Below the pieces are notes generated by a model that did not search any database, was not told where the DNA came from, and saw only the letters and a list, made by a program, of their open reading frames with translations. Shown here piece by piece: positions 26,390-39,413 of a DNA stretch of 64,000 bases; within the stretch, counting starts at the first letter, position 1; each line of letters begins with the position of its first letter. Position numbers and translations under genes: made by a program. Source of the stretch: Gigaspora margarita (lineage: Eukaryota; Glomeromycota; Glomeromycetes; Diversisporales; Gigasporaceae). The stretch spans positions 237,472 through 301,471 of the forward strand of contig WTPW01000620.1 of NCBI GenBank assembly GCA_009809945.1. The letters are read 5' to 3'.

Positions 26390-28129
26390 TTAGTTAGTAT
26401 TATAAGGTTTAGGACAAGGGGTATGAGTAACATAGATCTCATCCTCATCTGAGCAGTATTCTTCCTCTACAGCAGCATAATGAATTTTCTGCTTCATGTG
26501 GGGTCGAGAATTCATTTGATAATGTTGCTCTTTAGTTGGAAGATGTTCAGCCATACAATCTCTTGTATAGTGTCCTTGTTCACTATATCGATAGCAGATA
26601 ACATTTGGGTGAGAATTATTGGTAGGCCTTGGCTTCTGGTAAAATTGCTTGGATTGTTTTGAATGGTATTGTAGTTCAGTTTGGGCACTCAAGGCAAAGG
26701 CAATGGATGCATAGTTTAATGACATCTGATTCATTTGTTTAGTTAGTTGTTCAATCTCCTTTTCATAGGTAGCAATATTAGGATTATTCATACCATAGTC
26801 AGTATTGGTAGTGAAGTCAGCTCCTTGCTTGTAGGTTCTAGCAAGTTCAAGAAGGTTATTTAATATATTGGGGTTATGGGTAAGAAGAATTGGAAGCTTT
26901 AGCAGCTACTCTTGTAGTTAATCTTTTAAATCGACTATAATAAGAGTCAATAGGTTCTTTAGGGCCTTGTTTCAAGGTATCCAAGTCTCTAAGCCACTTA
27001 TTTTGCTATCGTTGAGTACAAAATGAATTTTTAAAGGCTGTTTCGACAGTACAATTAGTTTCTGGATCATCATAATCCTGTACAGTAGTGGTCCAATCTT
27101 CAGCATTATCTCTTAAAAAAGCAGCAAGAATATTTTTTTTTCTAGCCAAATTCTATTTATTTGCTTAACTAGCTTTGTTAAAATCTTCTAACCAAATAAG
27201 AGGGTCTTGGGTTCCATCTCCTTTAAATAGTACAATTCTTAATAACATGCTTCCCTTTTCATGGTCTTTCAAATAATCCAAAACATCATCAGCAGTAGAC
27301 ATTGCATTGATAGGCAATAGAAGGGGAGTAGGTAAACATGCAGGTAATAAGATAGGATTAGGTTGTGGTATATTAACAGGTGTTAAAGCAAAAAGGTTTT
27401 GAAAAGAGTTACTATAATTCTCAAAATCTTCATGAAAACAATCGTCATGGAAATCTAAATCTTTTAAAGTAAAAGGGTCTTTAAAGAAACAACTAGTAAA
27501 TACAGTTAAGACAGATATACTACGAATAATATCAGTAAGGTTGCCAGAGGAAGAAGANTATCTAAAGCTAAAAATAAATCTGAATATAGTATTTTTAAAC
27601 TGAGGTAGGTTAAATTGGGTATAAATTTGAGATATTTGGTGAAAGTATTCTAAAAATTTTCCAGAAAAGTCACTAGCAGGATATTGAGCACAATACTAAC
27701 GATAGAAATTTAGAAAGTTTCTAGGAATAGTGGTAGTTACAGGGTAGCAAATTTTACAAGAATCATCTGTTTGACTTAAGGTGGCTCCTATATAGTGTTC
27801 TTGATAGTGTGTTACTAATTTTTGTACGTATCCTTGATAATTAAATTGCATAAAATAATAAAATAATAATAATAAAGATAAAGAAAATAAGAAAAGAAAA
27901 TAAAATTTTATCAATTGAAAGCTTTGGTTTGGTTTAATTGAGTACAGTATAAGTCTGCTAATCTCAAGGTTTGCAAAGAAGAGACAATGGTTCCGTCTGG
28001 TTGTTCAGAGGATTCAACTAATTTTTCTAATTCTTTTTCCAAATACTTCTTATAGAAGGGGGCCTTCCAAGCAAGAGTATTTTTAATATATTCTGGTGTT
28101 TTTGAAGTGGCAATACCTTTCCTAGGCAT
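26390..28129 (-). pseudogene. Ty3/gypsy gag, decayed
   Basis: The reading starts at 28129 (MPRKGIATSK) and runs through frames interrupted by stops (27914-27696, then open stretches to 26800) to 26791-26390. It contains a capsid-like stretch (LLRIVLFKGDGTQDPLIWLEDF, near 27250-27180) and a zinc knuckle. The knuckle reads CYRYSEQGHYTRDC where CCHC is expected, so its second cysteine is a tyrosine. Gag packages element RNA. The neighbouring protease frame lies directly downstream. Confidence 0.75.
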
Positions 28130-28475
28130 CCAGTATTACTTTGGGTTGGGTTGTTGAGTTCCAATAGTCAGTTCTTAAGGTTTACTTCTTGACAGAAGTC
28201 ACGTGACCAAGAGTTCCTTTCTTGCAGATCATCTGTAAGAAAATGCCGTCAACACGATTTCCGAATCCCGGTTAGATTTTTGTACTAAGATAAGCTTAGT
28301 AGAAAAGTTGCGGAATCTTTCAAAGAGTAAGCAGTCCAAATTTCAGCTCGAACGGAGCAATATTGATCGACTTTACTTAGTGGAAAACGTTCTAAGAAGA
28401 CCAAAATCTGATTTTTTTTTGGATTTCAAAATTCAATGCAAGGGTGGAGAAAGTATCTCACAGTCACCACCAATT

Positions 28476-28970
28476 TGTTATCCTATATCTACTTCTTTAA
28501 AGATAGTAGGTAACTAGAGCGATCTTAGACAGTGATCACTTTGTGTAACCTTACTTGTTACTGTGATTTAACTAAGTCAAAAAGCGTTTTTTAATAAAAC
28601 TTAACAAAGAAGATTTTTGGTAATTTGCAATTACGAAAGAGGCAACAATAAAAGTATATCAAATATGAAGATACTAGTAACTGTTTAATTTGTGTAGTAG
28701 ATAAATGTTTTATTTTTTGAAAGAGTATGAAGACTCGATGTTGAACTTGGGGTCCATATCGGCTGATTTATACATTTTTGTTTTTTACAAATGTAACGGG
28801 CTATATCTATTACATGTGCAATAAATGCTATATCTACTACTAATAAAATATATAGTATAAATAGTATAAATGTAATATATGAAATAAATGACATATGTGT
28901 AATAAATAAAATATAGAGTATTTATGCTATAAATATGACATGTTTTATAAATGCCATATATGCACTTTGG
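28476..28970 (-). repeat. Candidate 5' LTR and primer-binding site of the gypsy element
   Basis: On the minus strand the sequence ...GGATAACA is followed by AAT and TGGTGGTGACTGTG, a plausible LTR end and primer-binding site about 330 bp before gag. The LTR would extend rightward (AT-rich, with ATAAATG repeats at 28800-28960). Its outer end is not defined, because the element's other LTR is missing. Confidence 0.4.
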
Positions 28971-30512
28971 CGCGCAGTAGATCGCCTAGCCAATCAAATT
29001 GTAGATCCTATACTTGATTGTTCATTGGTTCCGATCTTGGCAACCAGTGATTATACAGGAATGATCAAATAGCTCATTTGAACTGTCTCATTGAGCTGAG
29101 TCGAATGGTAGTTATTTCATCGAATTCTGATCATTGGATCAAGAGTTATGCCCGTTTTTGTGTATTTTCATAGGTCAACAATAGAATGAATTATACCAAC
29201 AGTAAATATTGAATATGTTATTTAAACATTAGATTTATCTGACACAAAAATATTATATTTATATTGTTCTTATTTTAAAGATCTAAAAAAAATTAGAAAG
29301 AAATAAACTACTGGTTAAGTAAATAGCAGGATAAAAAGAAAAAGAAGAAAAATATTCAAATTGTACCATATTCTGTATATTCTGTTATAGATCATTTGTT
29401 ATCTTATTAAGGATCCTAATTAGCAATCCTAAAGTATTAGAAATAAAAATTGTTAGTAATCTTAAAGTAGAATTGTATTACATTTAACTGTTTTAACAGT
29501 TGCACAAAAGTTATTTTAAACTTAGATTTTAAATAAATTTCTGGTTTGAATTTAAATTTGTCAAACATTATGTTTCTATACTTCAAGTATTGTATACTAG
29601 ATTAAAGATCTTTATTTATTTAATTATTTTAGCATTTTTGTAATTGAACATCCTTCTATACATTAAATGGTTTCAGCATTAAGTCGAAAATCTAATTTTA
29701 CAGAAATAGATTACATATTCATTTTCAAATAAGTGATGATCAACTTTATTTCATTTTCCGATATGATAATCTTTTGTCATAGAAATTATTTTGCTAAATA
29801 GGAGTCTCTAAACATTCCATTATTTCTGAAAATATGCTATTTTTTTTAATTCTATTAAACCCCTCGTTATAATTATTATTTAATATTAGCACTGTTTTTG
29901 ATATTAATTTCAAAAATAATCAGTTTCGTTCTTTATACTATTCACTTCTATATGTGAAGAATACTGAATTTTCACTATTATTGTAATACAAAATTTTTTT
30001 TTACTATATTGATTCACTAAATCGATGATATTTTTAATTTAATGCACAAGTGAAAAAAAACAATTAACATCATGTAATATTCCTTTGTTAAAATCATTAT
30101 GCAAATTTTTATTTATTTTATTATTTAAAATATCATTAAACAATATAATTTAATACTTATTTGTTAAACTTGATTTACTATTAAATTTTATTACATCTTT
30201 ATTAAAATAATAAATACATTTATTTATTAACTTTATTTATCATTAAACTATTAAATATCATACAAAAAAAAAAAACAATTATAAAATAGAAATAATTTGT
30301 TCAAGATAAAATCTTAGAAATCTCAAGAACCTCTTACTTGTTCTAACCACTATGTAGAGGTATATCTTATTGGTTTAGGAAGGCCCAAGAAATATTCCCA
30401 GTTCCCAACACTATTCCTTTTAGCATCTTACTACTAAGTTCTACCTAAAGAAGTATAGTTAGAACTACCAAAGAAGTTGTATATGATAAGCTTTTATTAT
30501 AATACTCATATG
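28971..30512. other. AT-rich region without recognisable genes
   Basis: No open frame above 60 codons with domain-like sequence, no RNA gene and no inverted-repeat element that I can define. It probably continues the LTR and old repeats. Confidence 0.5.
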
Positions 30513-30792
30513 CAGTGTTGTTACTGGACAGCTTTGAACAATGAGATTGGACAATTTTGAACAATTTTAAACAATTAAATAAAGTAAAATTACTTAAAAT
30601 TTTATTAGGATAACTTATTTAAATTTTAATAAAATGTGTTCAGCACCTAAAAAAATATATAGTTATATATTTTTTAGATAAATTTATTAATTATTAAAGC
30701 CTGGACAAGCTTTGGACAATCTTGGATGTTTGGACAATTTTGAACATGAACAAGTCAAAAAAGGCTGTGGATAGCCAAAATGTACAATACTG
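30513..30792. mobile_element. 280 bp hAT-type MITE (CAGTGTTGT family)
   Basis: It starts CAGTGTTGTTACTGGACAGC and ends TACAATACTG. The perfect 8 bp duplication CTCATATG flanks it (30505-30512 and 30793-30800). The words TTGGACAATTTTGAACAA recur near both ends. Same family as 4125-4402 and the interrupted copy at 39222-39413. Confidence 0.9.
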
Positions 30793-31931
30793 CTCATATG
30801 TATGATAACAATAGATAATCAAATGAGTATCTATCAATATGAATTTTAAATTAAGTACTTTGGCATAGCAAATCTAATGATTTAGTTTGTGGTTACAAAT
30901 AAAATAAGAGTCAATTTTATTTAAATTCAAATTTCATTTATAATGGTTCAACAAATATACACCTAAAAATGGATTGTTGATTTCAAATTATCAGTGGTAT
31001 AGAAACTTTACACTGAGAATTTGAAACTGAAAAATATGAAACTGACATTTAATTAATTATATAAATTATATTGAATTGGATATTGGAACTTAAATACCAT
31101 TCATTGCAATAGGTTTTTACTTTATAAAATAAAGTTTATATTGAAAATGATTCAGTAACAACATATAATACTATGATAAAAATGCAATCATTTATTTTAG
31201 AAAAGAATTGGCATTGCTATTATATTTAACATTAAAGACCATTGTTAGTGTTTGAAGATATAATGTAATTTAATTTAAATTATTTTAAAATAAATTTTAA
31301 ATATCACTAATAGAAATTTAGCATGTGAAGAATAATTATTACAACTCAGAAAGGAAAATTTGAGAATTGCATATTCTATTTAGTTAAAGAATGTAAACAT
31401 GGTTTAGAATATTAATATACTTTTTTTGCTTTGCTAGTTAATTGGAAAAAATAAATTTTTTATATAATTGCTTTAATATTTGCTTTATTAAATTATTTGT
31501 AAAAAAAAAAAACTTATTGTAATTGCTTTAATATCTAATAATTAATTATTGAAATGTTTATTATTCTATGTATTATATATATCATATAGTTTTTTATTTT
31601 TGATATCATACGCAACTACTTTTATTTTTCCAACTATATTTCTTTAAGTAATACTGATCAGATTTCTAGTAAAATTCATAATTGTAATGAGTTTTTCACA
31701 TTATAAAAGAGTAATAACTTTTTTATCACTATGAAAAAATCTTAAGTCCATTTTCGATCATTTCTTTTCCGTAAGTGAGCTCTCAAAAATTCCAAGATTA
31801 CTGAAAATAATAATACCAACAATAAAGAACTATGTGAGTAAAATGAAAAAAAATAATAAAAAAAATAAAAAATAAGCTTACCAAAGTTTCTTAAAGATTG
31901 ACAACTATAAAATAGAAATTAAAGAAAAAAT

Positions 31932-32345
31932 ATATACTATATTTTTGCATAACAACGCTCATGAGCATTATTTAGAAAATCGTGACCCCTAAAAATTTTA
32001 TATATTACCTCAAAATAATGCTTATGCGCATCCCAAAATAACGCGCACACCCCTATAAAACAATCATATAAAATCCTATTCTGATTTACCAGTAGGTTTC
32101 ATCTATAATACTACTATACAAATGATTTAGATAGTTTTGATATCTTTGGGATTACTCTACTTTGGCATACTTCACTTAAAGTGAAAGTTCTTAATTGCAA
32201 AGTATAGCCAGTATGCGCATTATTTAGAAAACCAGAATTAGTAAAAAATTACTTATTGTCTTAAAATAACGCACATGCGCGTACTCTAAATAATGCACAT
32301 ATACTCAAAATAACACACAGATAGGTGTTATTACGCAAAAATACG
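31932..32345. mobile_element. Candidate MITE with TTTTTGCATAACAAC ends
   Basis: CTATATTTTTGCATAACAACGC at 31937 is matched in inverse by GTGTTATTACGCAAAAATACGG near 32318-32340. The interior repeats ATGCGCATTATTT, AATAACGCGCA and AATAATGCGCAT in both orientations. Flanking TA/TATA suggests a TA target, but the site is ambiguous. Confidence 0.5.
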
Positions 32346-33148
32346 GTATATATAAGTTACTTATTTTTTATTTTGATTGCATTAAAGCTATGAACTTCAT
32401 ATCTCAGAATTTAAAATATGTGCCTAAAAAGCATTAATAAAATTATCATCATAGATATAAAGTTTGATTTAACTTCTTAAATTATTATGTTTTTTTTGTT
32501 TATTAGAGCAAACTCAAATTGAAAAGCGAAAAAAAAGAAAAAAGACAAAAACACCTCCCTTATCTCTCTTATTGGTCCGTCAAAAGATAAAATAAGAGAA
32601 AAGACAGGCTATTTGGATAACGCTATTCAAGCAGACACATAAATCAACAAAGACAACTGTTAGCTTTTAGGGATGATAGTATCTTTGAAGCAAACTTCTA
32701 TGAAGACAGTATATTATTGGAGCAAAACTAGGGTGCCTGGCATGCTTAAAAAATTTGGCATGCTACATGGCATACCATCTATTTGAATTGGTGCCCAGAT
32801 GCCACCCTGGCATGCCACTAGCATACCGCAGCATATTTTATATATGTTACATGCATTTTGACCAATCAAGTAATAGAAACACGCATTGAACTATCGCAAA
32901 TTTTTTAAGTATATCGAACAAATACTCATAATATTCAGCTATACTAACCATGAAACATTCAAGGGATTACGAACAAAAGAAAAAAATTTAATATGCACTA
33001 ATAAACTAGACTCAGGATTTTTTATTCAAGTTTGATACTCTTTAGATTCAGTTAGTTATTTAAAACTTTACATACTAATGCTTTAAAATTAAACATATAT
33101 ATTTATATTTATTAAAAAAAAGCCTTTTAGGCATGTTTATTACATCTT

Positions 33149-36100
33149 CTAGGCTTCGAGAATGTTATCAATTGACCAATTCTCATTACTAAAGGTAGAT
33201 TCTTGATGAACAGTTGAACTTTCTTCATTTATCCCTTGGTTTTGTTCATAAAGCATAATATCGAAGAAATTTTCCATTATTAGATCATCTTCTAAAACAA
33301 TATTAACCGCTTCAACTTGCACCTCCTCTGCATCAAAACACTCCTCAAAGAAAATATCAATGCTAGTATCTGTTGTATTTGTATAATCGGCAGGCAAAAC
33401 TTGGTTCTTTATTTGATTTTTTCTTCTAATGCTTTAGGTAACCTTTAATGAAGATTGTAATAAAGCATTCCAATCATTCCCATTGAAGTGGAAGACATTC
33501 TATTTCGCAATTTTGTTTTGGCCAACCCCAAACTAGAAAATAGGCATTTAATAGCTGCTGAGTGTAAAACAATTGCAAAAATTTTTACTGCAAAACGACG
33601 TAGAAGTGGGGAACTTCTAGTAAATTGCATTCAGAAGTTTCTAGAATTAATATTCAAAATATTTTTGTAAGTATCAAAAGGTGGATCATCATTTTTATAG
33701 TTGATAAGCTCTTTGAACAAAAGCGTTGTTTCTTTTTTATCAAAGTACCAGAACTTCGCCAACTCTAAACAAGTCCTAACAATTGAATCTCCAGACATTT
33801 TTTTTGACATTGCAAGTCGCTTGTGGTTTGGTGATAAAAATAGTGCAATGAAGTAAATGCTATTAAAGGATTCATGAGCCTGTTTGTCAATTGCTGCCAA
33901 AGCATGCTCTTTAAACCCATTTATTGAAATACTTGCTGTGGAAGTAATATAAGGGGGCTTCCAGAAATTACGTAATATTTTTGTTACTAATAAATTTCAA
34001 AATTTTACCTCATTCACCCACACCTGATACTCTATTAGCCAATCAAATTTTATATTTTTTAAAATTTTTCATATGTTCAATTTATGAAATTGATAATAAC
34101 TATTGCTCTACTGGGCCAATTTAGATGATTTAACTACCAAAATGTTCATCTCACTGAGACGATTCTAACAAGCCCAAAATCATTAAAATCTAATCGCAGG
34201 GTCCCAAAATCATTCAACTTTTGTGTAATTTTAATAGTGATTTTTTAGAATTAGTAAATAAATATTTTAATATTGAATAACCTTTGACCCACTGGCCCGT
34301 TTTGGATGATTTAACTACCAAAATGTTCGTCTCTGTGAGATGATCTAACAAACCCAAAATCACTAAATTCTAATCACAGGATTCCAAGATCGATAAAGAT
34401 TTTATTGTTTGTTTAACAATACAAATCTTTATTGTTCTTGGAATTCTGTGATTAGAATTTAGCGATTTTGGGCTTGTTAGAATCGTCTCACAGAGACGAA
34501 CATTTTGGTAGTTAAATTATCCAAAACGGGCCAGTGGATCAAAAGTTATTCAGTATTAAAGTTATTTACTTAGTGATTCTAAAAAATCACTAATAAAATT
34601 ACACAAAGGTTGAACGCTCTTGGGACCCTGCAATTAGATTTTAACGATTTTGGGCTTGTTAGAATCGTCTCAATGAGAAAAACATTTTGGTAGTTAAATC
34701 ATCTAAATTGGTCCAGTAGAACAATAGTTATTAATAATTTTATAATTTTATACTTTTGGCCAGAATTATAAAATTTCAACCAGAATTATAATTATAACCT
34801 GATATTTTCGGGACCCCACCCACCCACTAAAAAATTACGTAATTTCTGGAAGCCCCCTAATGAATATTGATTAATTCTTTAAAAATATCTGCTAATGTAG
34901 TATTTCTTGATTCCAGACGACCAATGGCATCTACAACAGGAACAAGTACTGAAACTAATGTGTCATTGTCGGCAAATGATGGTGGCTGGCAATAATATTT
35001 TGAATTTCTGATCAGATTGTAGGATATTCTCAGTTCCACTAAGATTGGAACAGTAAAGAAATCCTCTTTCAAAGTTCTTCACACCTAAACAGACTTTTGC
35101 AAGAGAATACCATCTTGTTTCGCAGAATGTCGTAAGTGAATGATTCAATCCTTCTTTTTTTTGCCAGTCATATAATGTTCAGAGCCATATATAAGAAGAA
35201 GTGAAAAAATTAATAAGTTTTTGATTATTCTTAATAACTGTAAGTATAGGTTGAAACGATGAGATATCCTTTGCAATTAAATTAAATTCATGAAGACAAC
35301 AACGGACTGGAATAATATTTGGATAGTCTTCTTTTAAATTAATCCTCATTTTTACCATAACTGAAGGATTATCTGTAACACAAGCAATAACTGAATTCGA
35401 AAAGATCGAGTTTGCTTGCAAGACTTTTTTAAGTTGTTTCTTAAGAAATATTGTAGTATGCCAATTGGCTGATAAATCAGTGATATCTAATACATATTCT
35501 TGGTTCTCTTTCAAGGCCATAAAACTATAGATAGAATTTCTGGACACATCTTGCCATCCATCCAATGCAAGAGTAATATCCGTTAAGGTAGTCATCATTT
35601 CAAGCTTATAGCAAGATAAATTGAGAACGAATGATTAAGAACATTAGTTCTTAATGTTTCATCAAAAAGAAGGTTATAGTTGGGGGCCAATTCGTTGATA
35701 AATTCAAGAAAATAGGTGTTCATAACGATCTTAAAAGAAAGGTTACTATAGATAATAGCATTGAGTAACTTTTGATCTAATTTGGTTTTTTGATCTAATG
35801 ATAAAGATTTTGTACACCAATTAACTATACTTTCTTGACGTTTTAATGTAGAAGAAGATGAACTATAAATGGGATCGAATAGCTTTTGTTAGTTAAGTTT
35901 AAACATCTATATATATATTATAATTTTTGATAATATACTTAGGGGAGTGACAAAAATCAGATGATTTTTTAGGAGGGGGAGGGGGTAAAAAAAGTTGAAA
36001 TTATATATAAGAACCTGACTATATATATATTAAAAAAAAGGGAGGAGGGTAGGCCTCTGATAAAAAATAATCAGGTGATTAATGACACAGCCCTTAGACT

Positions 36101-36389
36101 CTTCTTCATCAAGAATGGAACTAGCTTTAACTTTTTTGCGAGTTTTAGAAACAGAACTAATAGCATTTCGGATATAGTTAGTTTTCTCAATAACAGACCA
36201 GTTACCACAATTAAGAATATGATTATGAAGATTTTCAGGTCTGCCAGATAACTCATAGTTACAATAGATGCATTTCACTATATATCTATTACCAGAGATT
36301 TTCTCTAGAGAACGCCAAAAGCCAGTCCAACGATTATTATGAGTTATCATATTGGGAAGAGTAAAACCAGATGGAGCTTGTGATTGCAT
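33149..36389 (-). pseudogene. hAT transposase with BED zinc finger, inactivated
   Basis: On the minus strand, residues from MQSQAPSGFT (36389) contain a BED-type finger (VKCIYCNY...HNHILNC). Next come a region with LAPNYNLLFDETLR (about 35700), the RNase H-like core with LALDGW and ACVTDNPSVM (candidate catalytic aspartates), RCCLHEFN, CETRWYS, and VLVPVVDAI. After the MITE come [13 protein letters not shown] and LFLSPNHKR, then the C-terminal dimerisation region (AAIKCLFSSLGLAKTKLRNR, about 33560). Breaks: frameshift near 35600, in-frame TGA near 35176, frameshift near 35080, the 905 bp MITE, TGA at 33631, and stops before 33397. The reading MPADYTNTTD...NILEA (33397-33149) is probably its acidic tail. 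Confidence 0.85.
33953..34857. mobile_element. 905 bp PIF/Harbinger-like MITE inside the hAT transposase
   Basis: Perfect terminal repeats GGGGGCTTCCAGAAATTACG / CGTAATTTCTGGAAGCCCCC, with TAA on both sides (33950-33952 and 34858-34860), the 3 bp target typical of PIF/Harbinger. The interior is a double foldback of the GGTAGTTAAATCATCC family. Leaving out the element and one TAA makes the transposase frame continuous ([15 protein letters not shown]). Confidence 0.9.
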
Positions 36390-37541
36390 GATATTTATTT
36401 TGACAAAGGCTTAAAAGAAGTACGAAATGTTAATTTTTATATATAAATTATATGATTTAATTCTATATTAATACTATATTAATAAATTTAGAGAATTTCT
36501 TTCGATTTATTCAGTATAAGTACCTTAAAATATAATTTTGTATTTGCGATCTCAACGAAACTGGAATTAAAAGGATGTTAATTATGAAAAAAATAATCAT
36601 GTATATCAATTTATTCAATATAAGTTTTGAGTTATTATTAATCCAAGAATTATAATTCTTTATTAACGCATTCATTTTATAATTTTTGGTACATCTTAAA
36701 AAAAAAAAAAAATATCTAATCTAATAGCTGATTAATTTTGAACTGGGCTATTAATAGGAAGTTTATGATTAGTTTTTTTCTTTGTCTATCTCAGTGCATT
36801 TGATTTTTTTTGCATTTTAACACAGCCTATGCCTATTTTAGTTTTATTATTCTCTCTTTTTTTGTTTTATCAGCAACAATAGCCTTTAATTTACTCTTTC
36901 TGGGTTAGCTCCTCTGAACATATCAGCAATCACATTAGTGCAGTATATCATAGATGAATTTGCAGGTGATTCCCAACAATATTATTTGCATAAACAAGGT
37001 ACTCTACTGTTTATATTATTTACTGAATAATAGAAAGAATAATAGAAAGTTTAAGTGCGAAAAGCTTTAATAGTGCAAGTATCTCATAAGTGATGATAAT
37101 TAATGAGTAACTATATAGTAAAAATTTAAGATACTAAATCTCTCAAATTAGCAAATGTACAAATAAAATTTTGTTAGATTTCTTTTAATGCGCAAGAGCT
37201 TAGTTACTTTAAAAAATGCATTAAAAGAAGTCTAATTTTATTAATAATATATGTTTTTATTATTACTTCGCATAATACTATATATTAAACAAAATAAAAG
37301 ATCTTTTAAAATTAAAAGTTGATTATTTTAAAAATCATATGAGGTTGTCTCAAATCTTAACGCTTGTGGCTGTAGAAGTTACGAAATCACATTAATTACA
37401 TTCCAAGTATGGAAATTCAGCTAGAATGGTTCGCAAAACTAATTTCTAGCTCATAACCCATTTTGTAATTCAAATGGCTAATATGAATTTTTATTGCCTA
37501 TTGACTATTTATGGTAGCAGTAGTGTTTATCTTTGTGTAAC

Positions 37542-37827
37542 TAGGGTTCCTCAAATTCAAATCAAATCAAATATTGGATCAATTTAAATTTGATCAAATC
37601 AAATTGACCCTGATTTGAATTTGATTTAATTCAAATATTTGGATTTGAATTTGATTTGAATTTGAATTTTCAATAGTAATTTTCAAATNAAATCAAATAT
37701 TTGTCAAATCAAATCAAATTTGGCCAGATTTGAATTTGATCAAATCAAATATAGTCAAATTTGAATTTGAATTTGATCAAATATTTGATTCAAATATTTG
37801 AAGATCAAATCAAATTGCAAAACCCTA
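37542..37827. mobile_element. 286 bp hAT-type MITE tiled with ATTTGATT words
   Basis: It begins TAGGGTTCCTCAAATTC and ends TTGCAAAACCCTA, with a perfect 8 bp duplication TGTGTAAC (37534-37541 and 37828-37835). Nearly every base of the interior belongs to CAAAT, TCAAATCAAAT or the inverse ATTTGAATTTGAT. It lies inside the hAT transposon. Confidence 0.9.
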
Positions 37828-38097
37828 TGTGTAACTAATTTATAAGGTGGCATGCCAAATAAAATTTTGACATGCCACAGTGGCATGCCACTACTGGCAT
37901 GCCACTAAGTGCTTTGCCAGGCACCCTAAGCAAAACCAATAAAGGCAGCATATCTTCAACAAGTAAAAGCACAATGGTATATTAGTAGCATGAGTAAAAA
38001 CTTGCATATTTATAAATCAAAATTCTTGTGTAATAGCAACAAACAATTATTCAATAATATCTGATTTTAGTTTTGGCCAAAATTCGCTAGTTATACT

Positions 38098-38742
38098 ATC
38101 CCTTAGATTGTAACACAGGCAAATTTGCTTGTGTATTTTAAAAATTTTAATAAAATTTTAAATATTAATTTTAGCTATATCTTTTCTAAGTAAAAAATAT
38201 TTTTTGAGTTTTGTTTTAATAACTTTGTTATGAAAATTTTTTAAAATTATTAGAAAATTTTAGTATAATCAAAGTTTAAAGTTCTTGTATTAGCATTTTT
38301 ACTATTAAAATTTTTCTTTAGGTTTTCTTAAATTTTATATGTTCCCATTTATAAAAAAAATTTTTACTTCTAATACAAGCCTTAATTTTTACAAACAAAT
38401 CATTAAAGTTGCAATAATAAAAGTTATTATCCTTTATATAAACTACAATATTGTCTTAAGAACTATAGCTTTAAAACTAAAACTAAACAAGATTATAGAG
38501 AAATTGTGATAAAATTTTTTAAAAAATTTTTTTTATAAAGTTATCTATTTTTAGCTTATATATAACTTAAATTTTTTTTCTTACAATACAAAAACTAATT
38601 TTGCAAAAAAGTAATCCTTATTTTTAAATATAATTGTACAAAGTTTTATTTAATTATCTTGGTATTTAAAAAAAGTAAATCAGAGCAAAAAAAGTGCAAA
38701 AACGCAGGCAAATTTGCCTGTGTTCTACTACAATCTAAGGGA
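38098..38742. mobile_element. 645 bp TA-flanked MITE with CAGGCAAATTTGCCTG boxes
   Basis: The ends TCCCTTAGATTGTA and TACAATCTAAGGGA are exact inverses, flanked by TA (38096-38097 and 38743-38744). Just inside each end is a palindromic box, CAGGCAAATTTGC(C/T)TG. The rest is AT-rich with no coding frame. Consistent with a Tc1/mariner-type non-autonomous element. Confidence 0.8.
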
Positions 38743-39221
38743 TAAGCACATGAAGGAAAATAGCTTAAATTGTTAATAGTGATCTTAAAATCACTATAAA
38801 TAAAGAAAATATTAAGGAAACACAAATATCGCTAATGGAAAAATTAAAGTATGAAAAGCGATTATTACAACTTGAAGAAAAGAAGTAAAAATTAAGAAAA
38901 TTGAGATTTTTAATTTAATTAAAGAATATGAACATGGTTTAGAATATAGATGCTGATGAAATATAATGAAATGTAGTGAATTATGATGAAATTATTTCAC
39001 CACTATTGGTAAAATTGGTGGTGAATTGGTGAAATTGGTAAAATTAATTTCACTAGCATCTATAGTTTAAAACATTGATTATAATTTATATGCTTTTTTT
39101 GCTTTGCTAGTTTGAAAAAAATTTCTTACAGAATATTTGCTTTATTGAATTATTTATAAAAAAGCACTCTGTAATTGCTTTAATATGTAATAATTATTTA
39201 AATAATAACTAATTGTTAGCA

Positions 39222-39413
39222 GTGTTGTCATGGAACAGCTTTGGACAATGATTTGAACAATTTTGAACAATTTTGGACAATTAAATAAAGTGAAATTACT
39301 TAAAATTTTATTAAGATAACCTATTTTAATTTTAACTGAAATGTGTTTAGCATCTAAAAATATATATAGTTATATATTTTTTAGACAGATTTATTAATTT
39401 TAAAGCCTAAACA
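39222..39413. mobile_element. Interrupted CAGTGTTGT-family MITE
   Basis: It starts GCAGTGTTGTCATGGAACAG like 30513-30792, but stops at TAAAGCCTAAAC where the ACATCAGC element begins at 39414. The other half is not found before or after the following gap. Confidence 0.75.

Larger units (their letters stand above)
32729..37928 (-). mobile_element. Complete 5,200 bp hAT transposon
   Basis: The ends are TAGGGTGCCTGGCA and its inverse, with a perfect 8 bp duplication AGCAAAAC (32721-32728 and 37929-37936). The first and last 120 bases carry repeats of TGGCATGCCA and GGCATGC, expected transposase-binding sites. Inside are a minus-strand transposase gene (33149-36389), a Harbinger-like MITE (33953-34857) and a TAGGGTT MITE (37542-37827). 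Confidence 0.92.
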
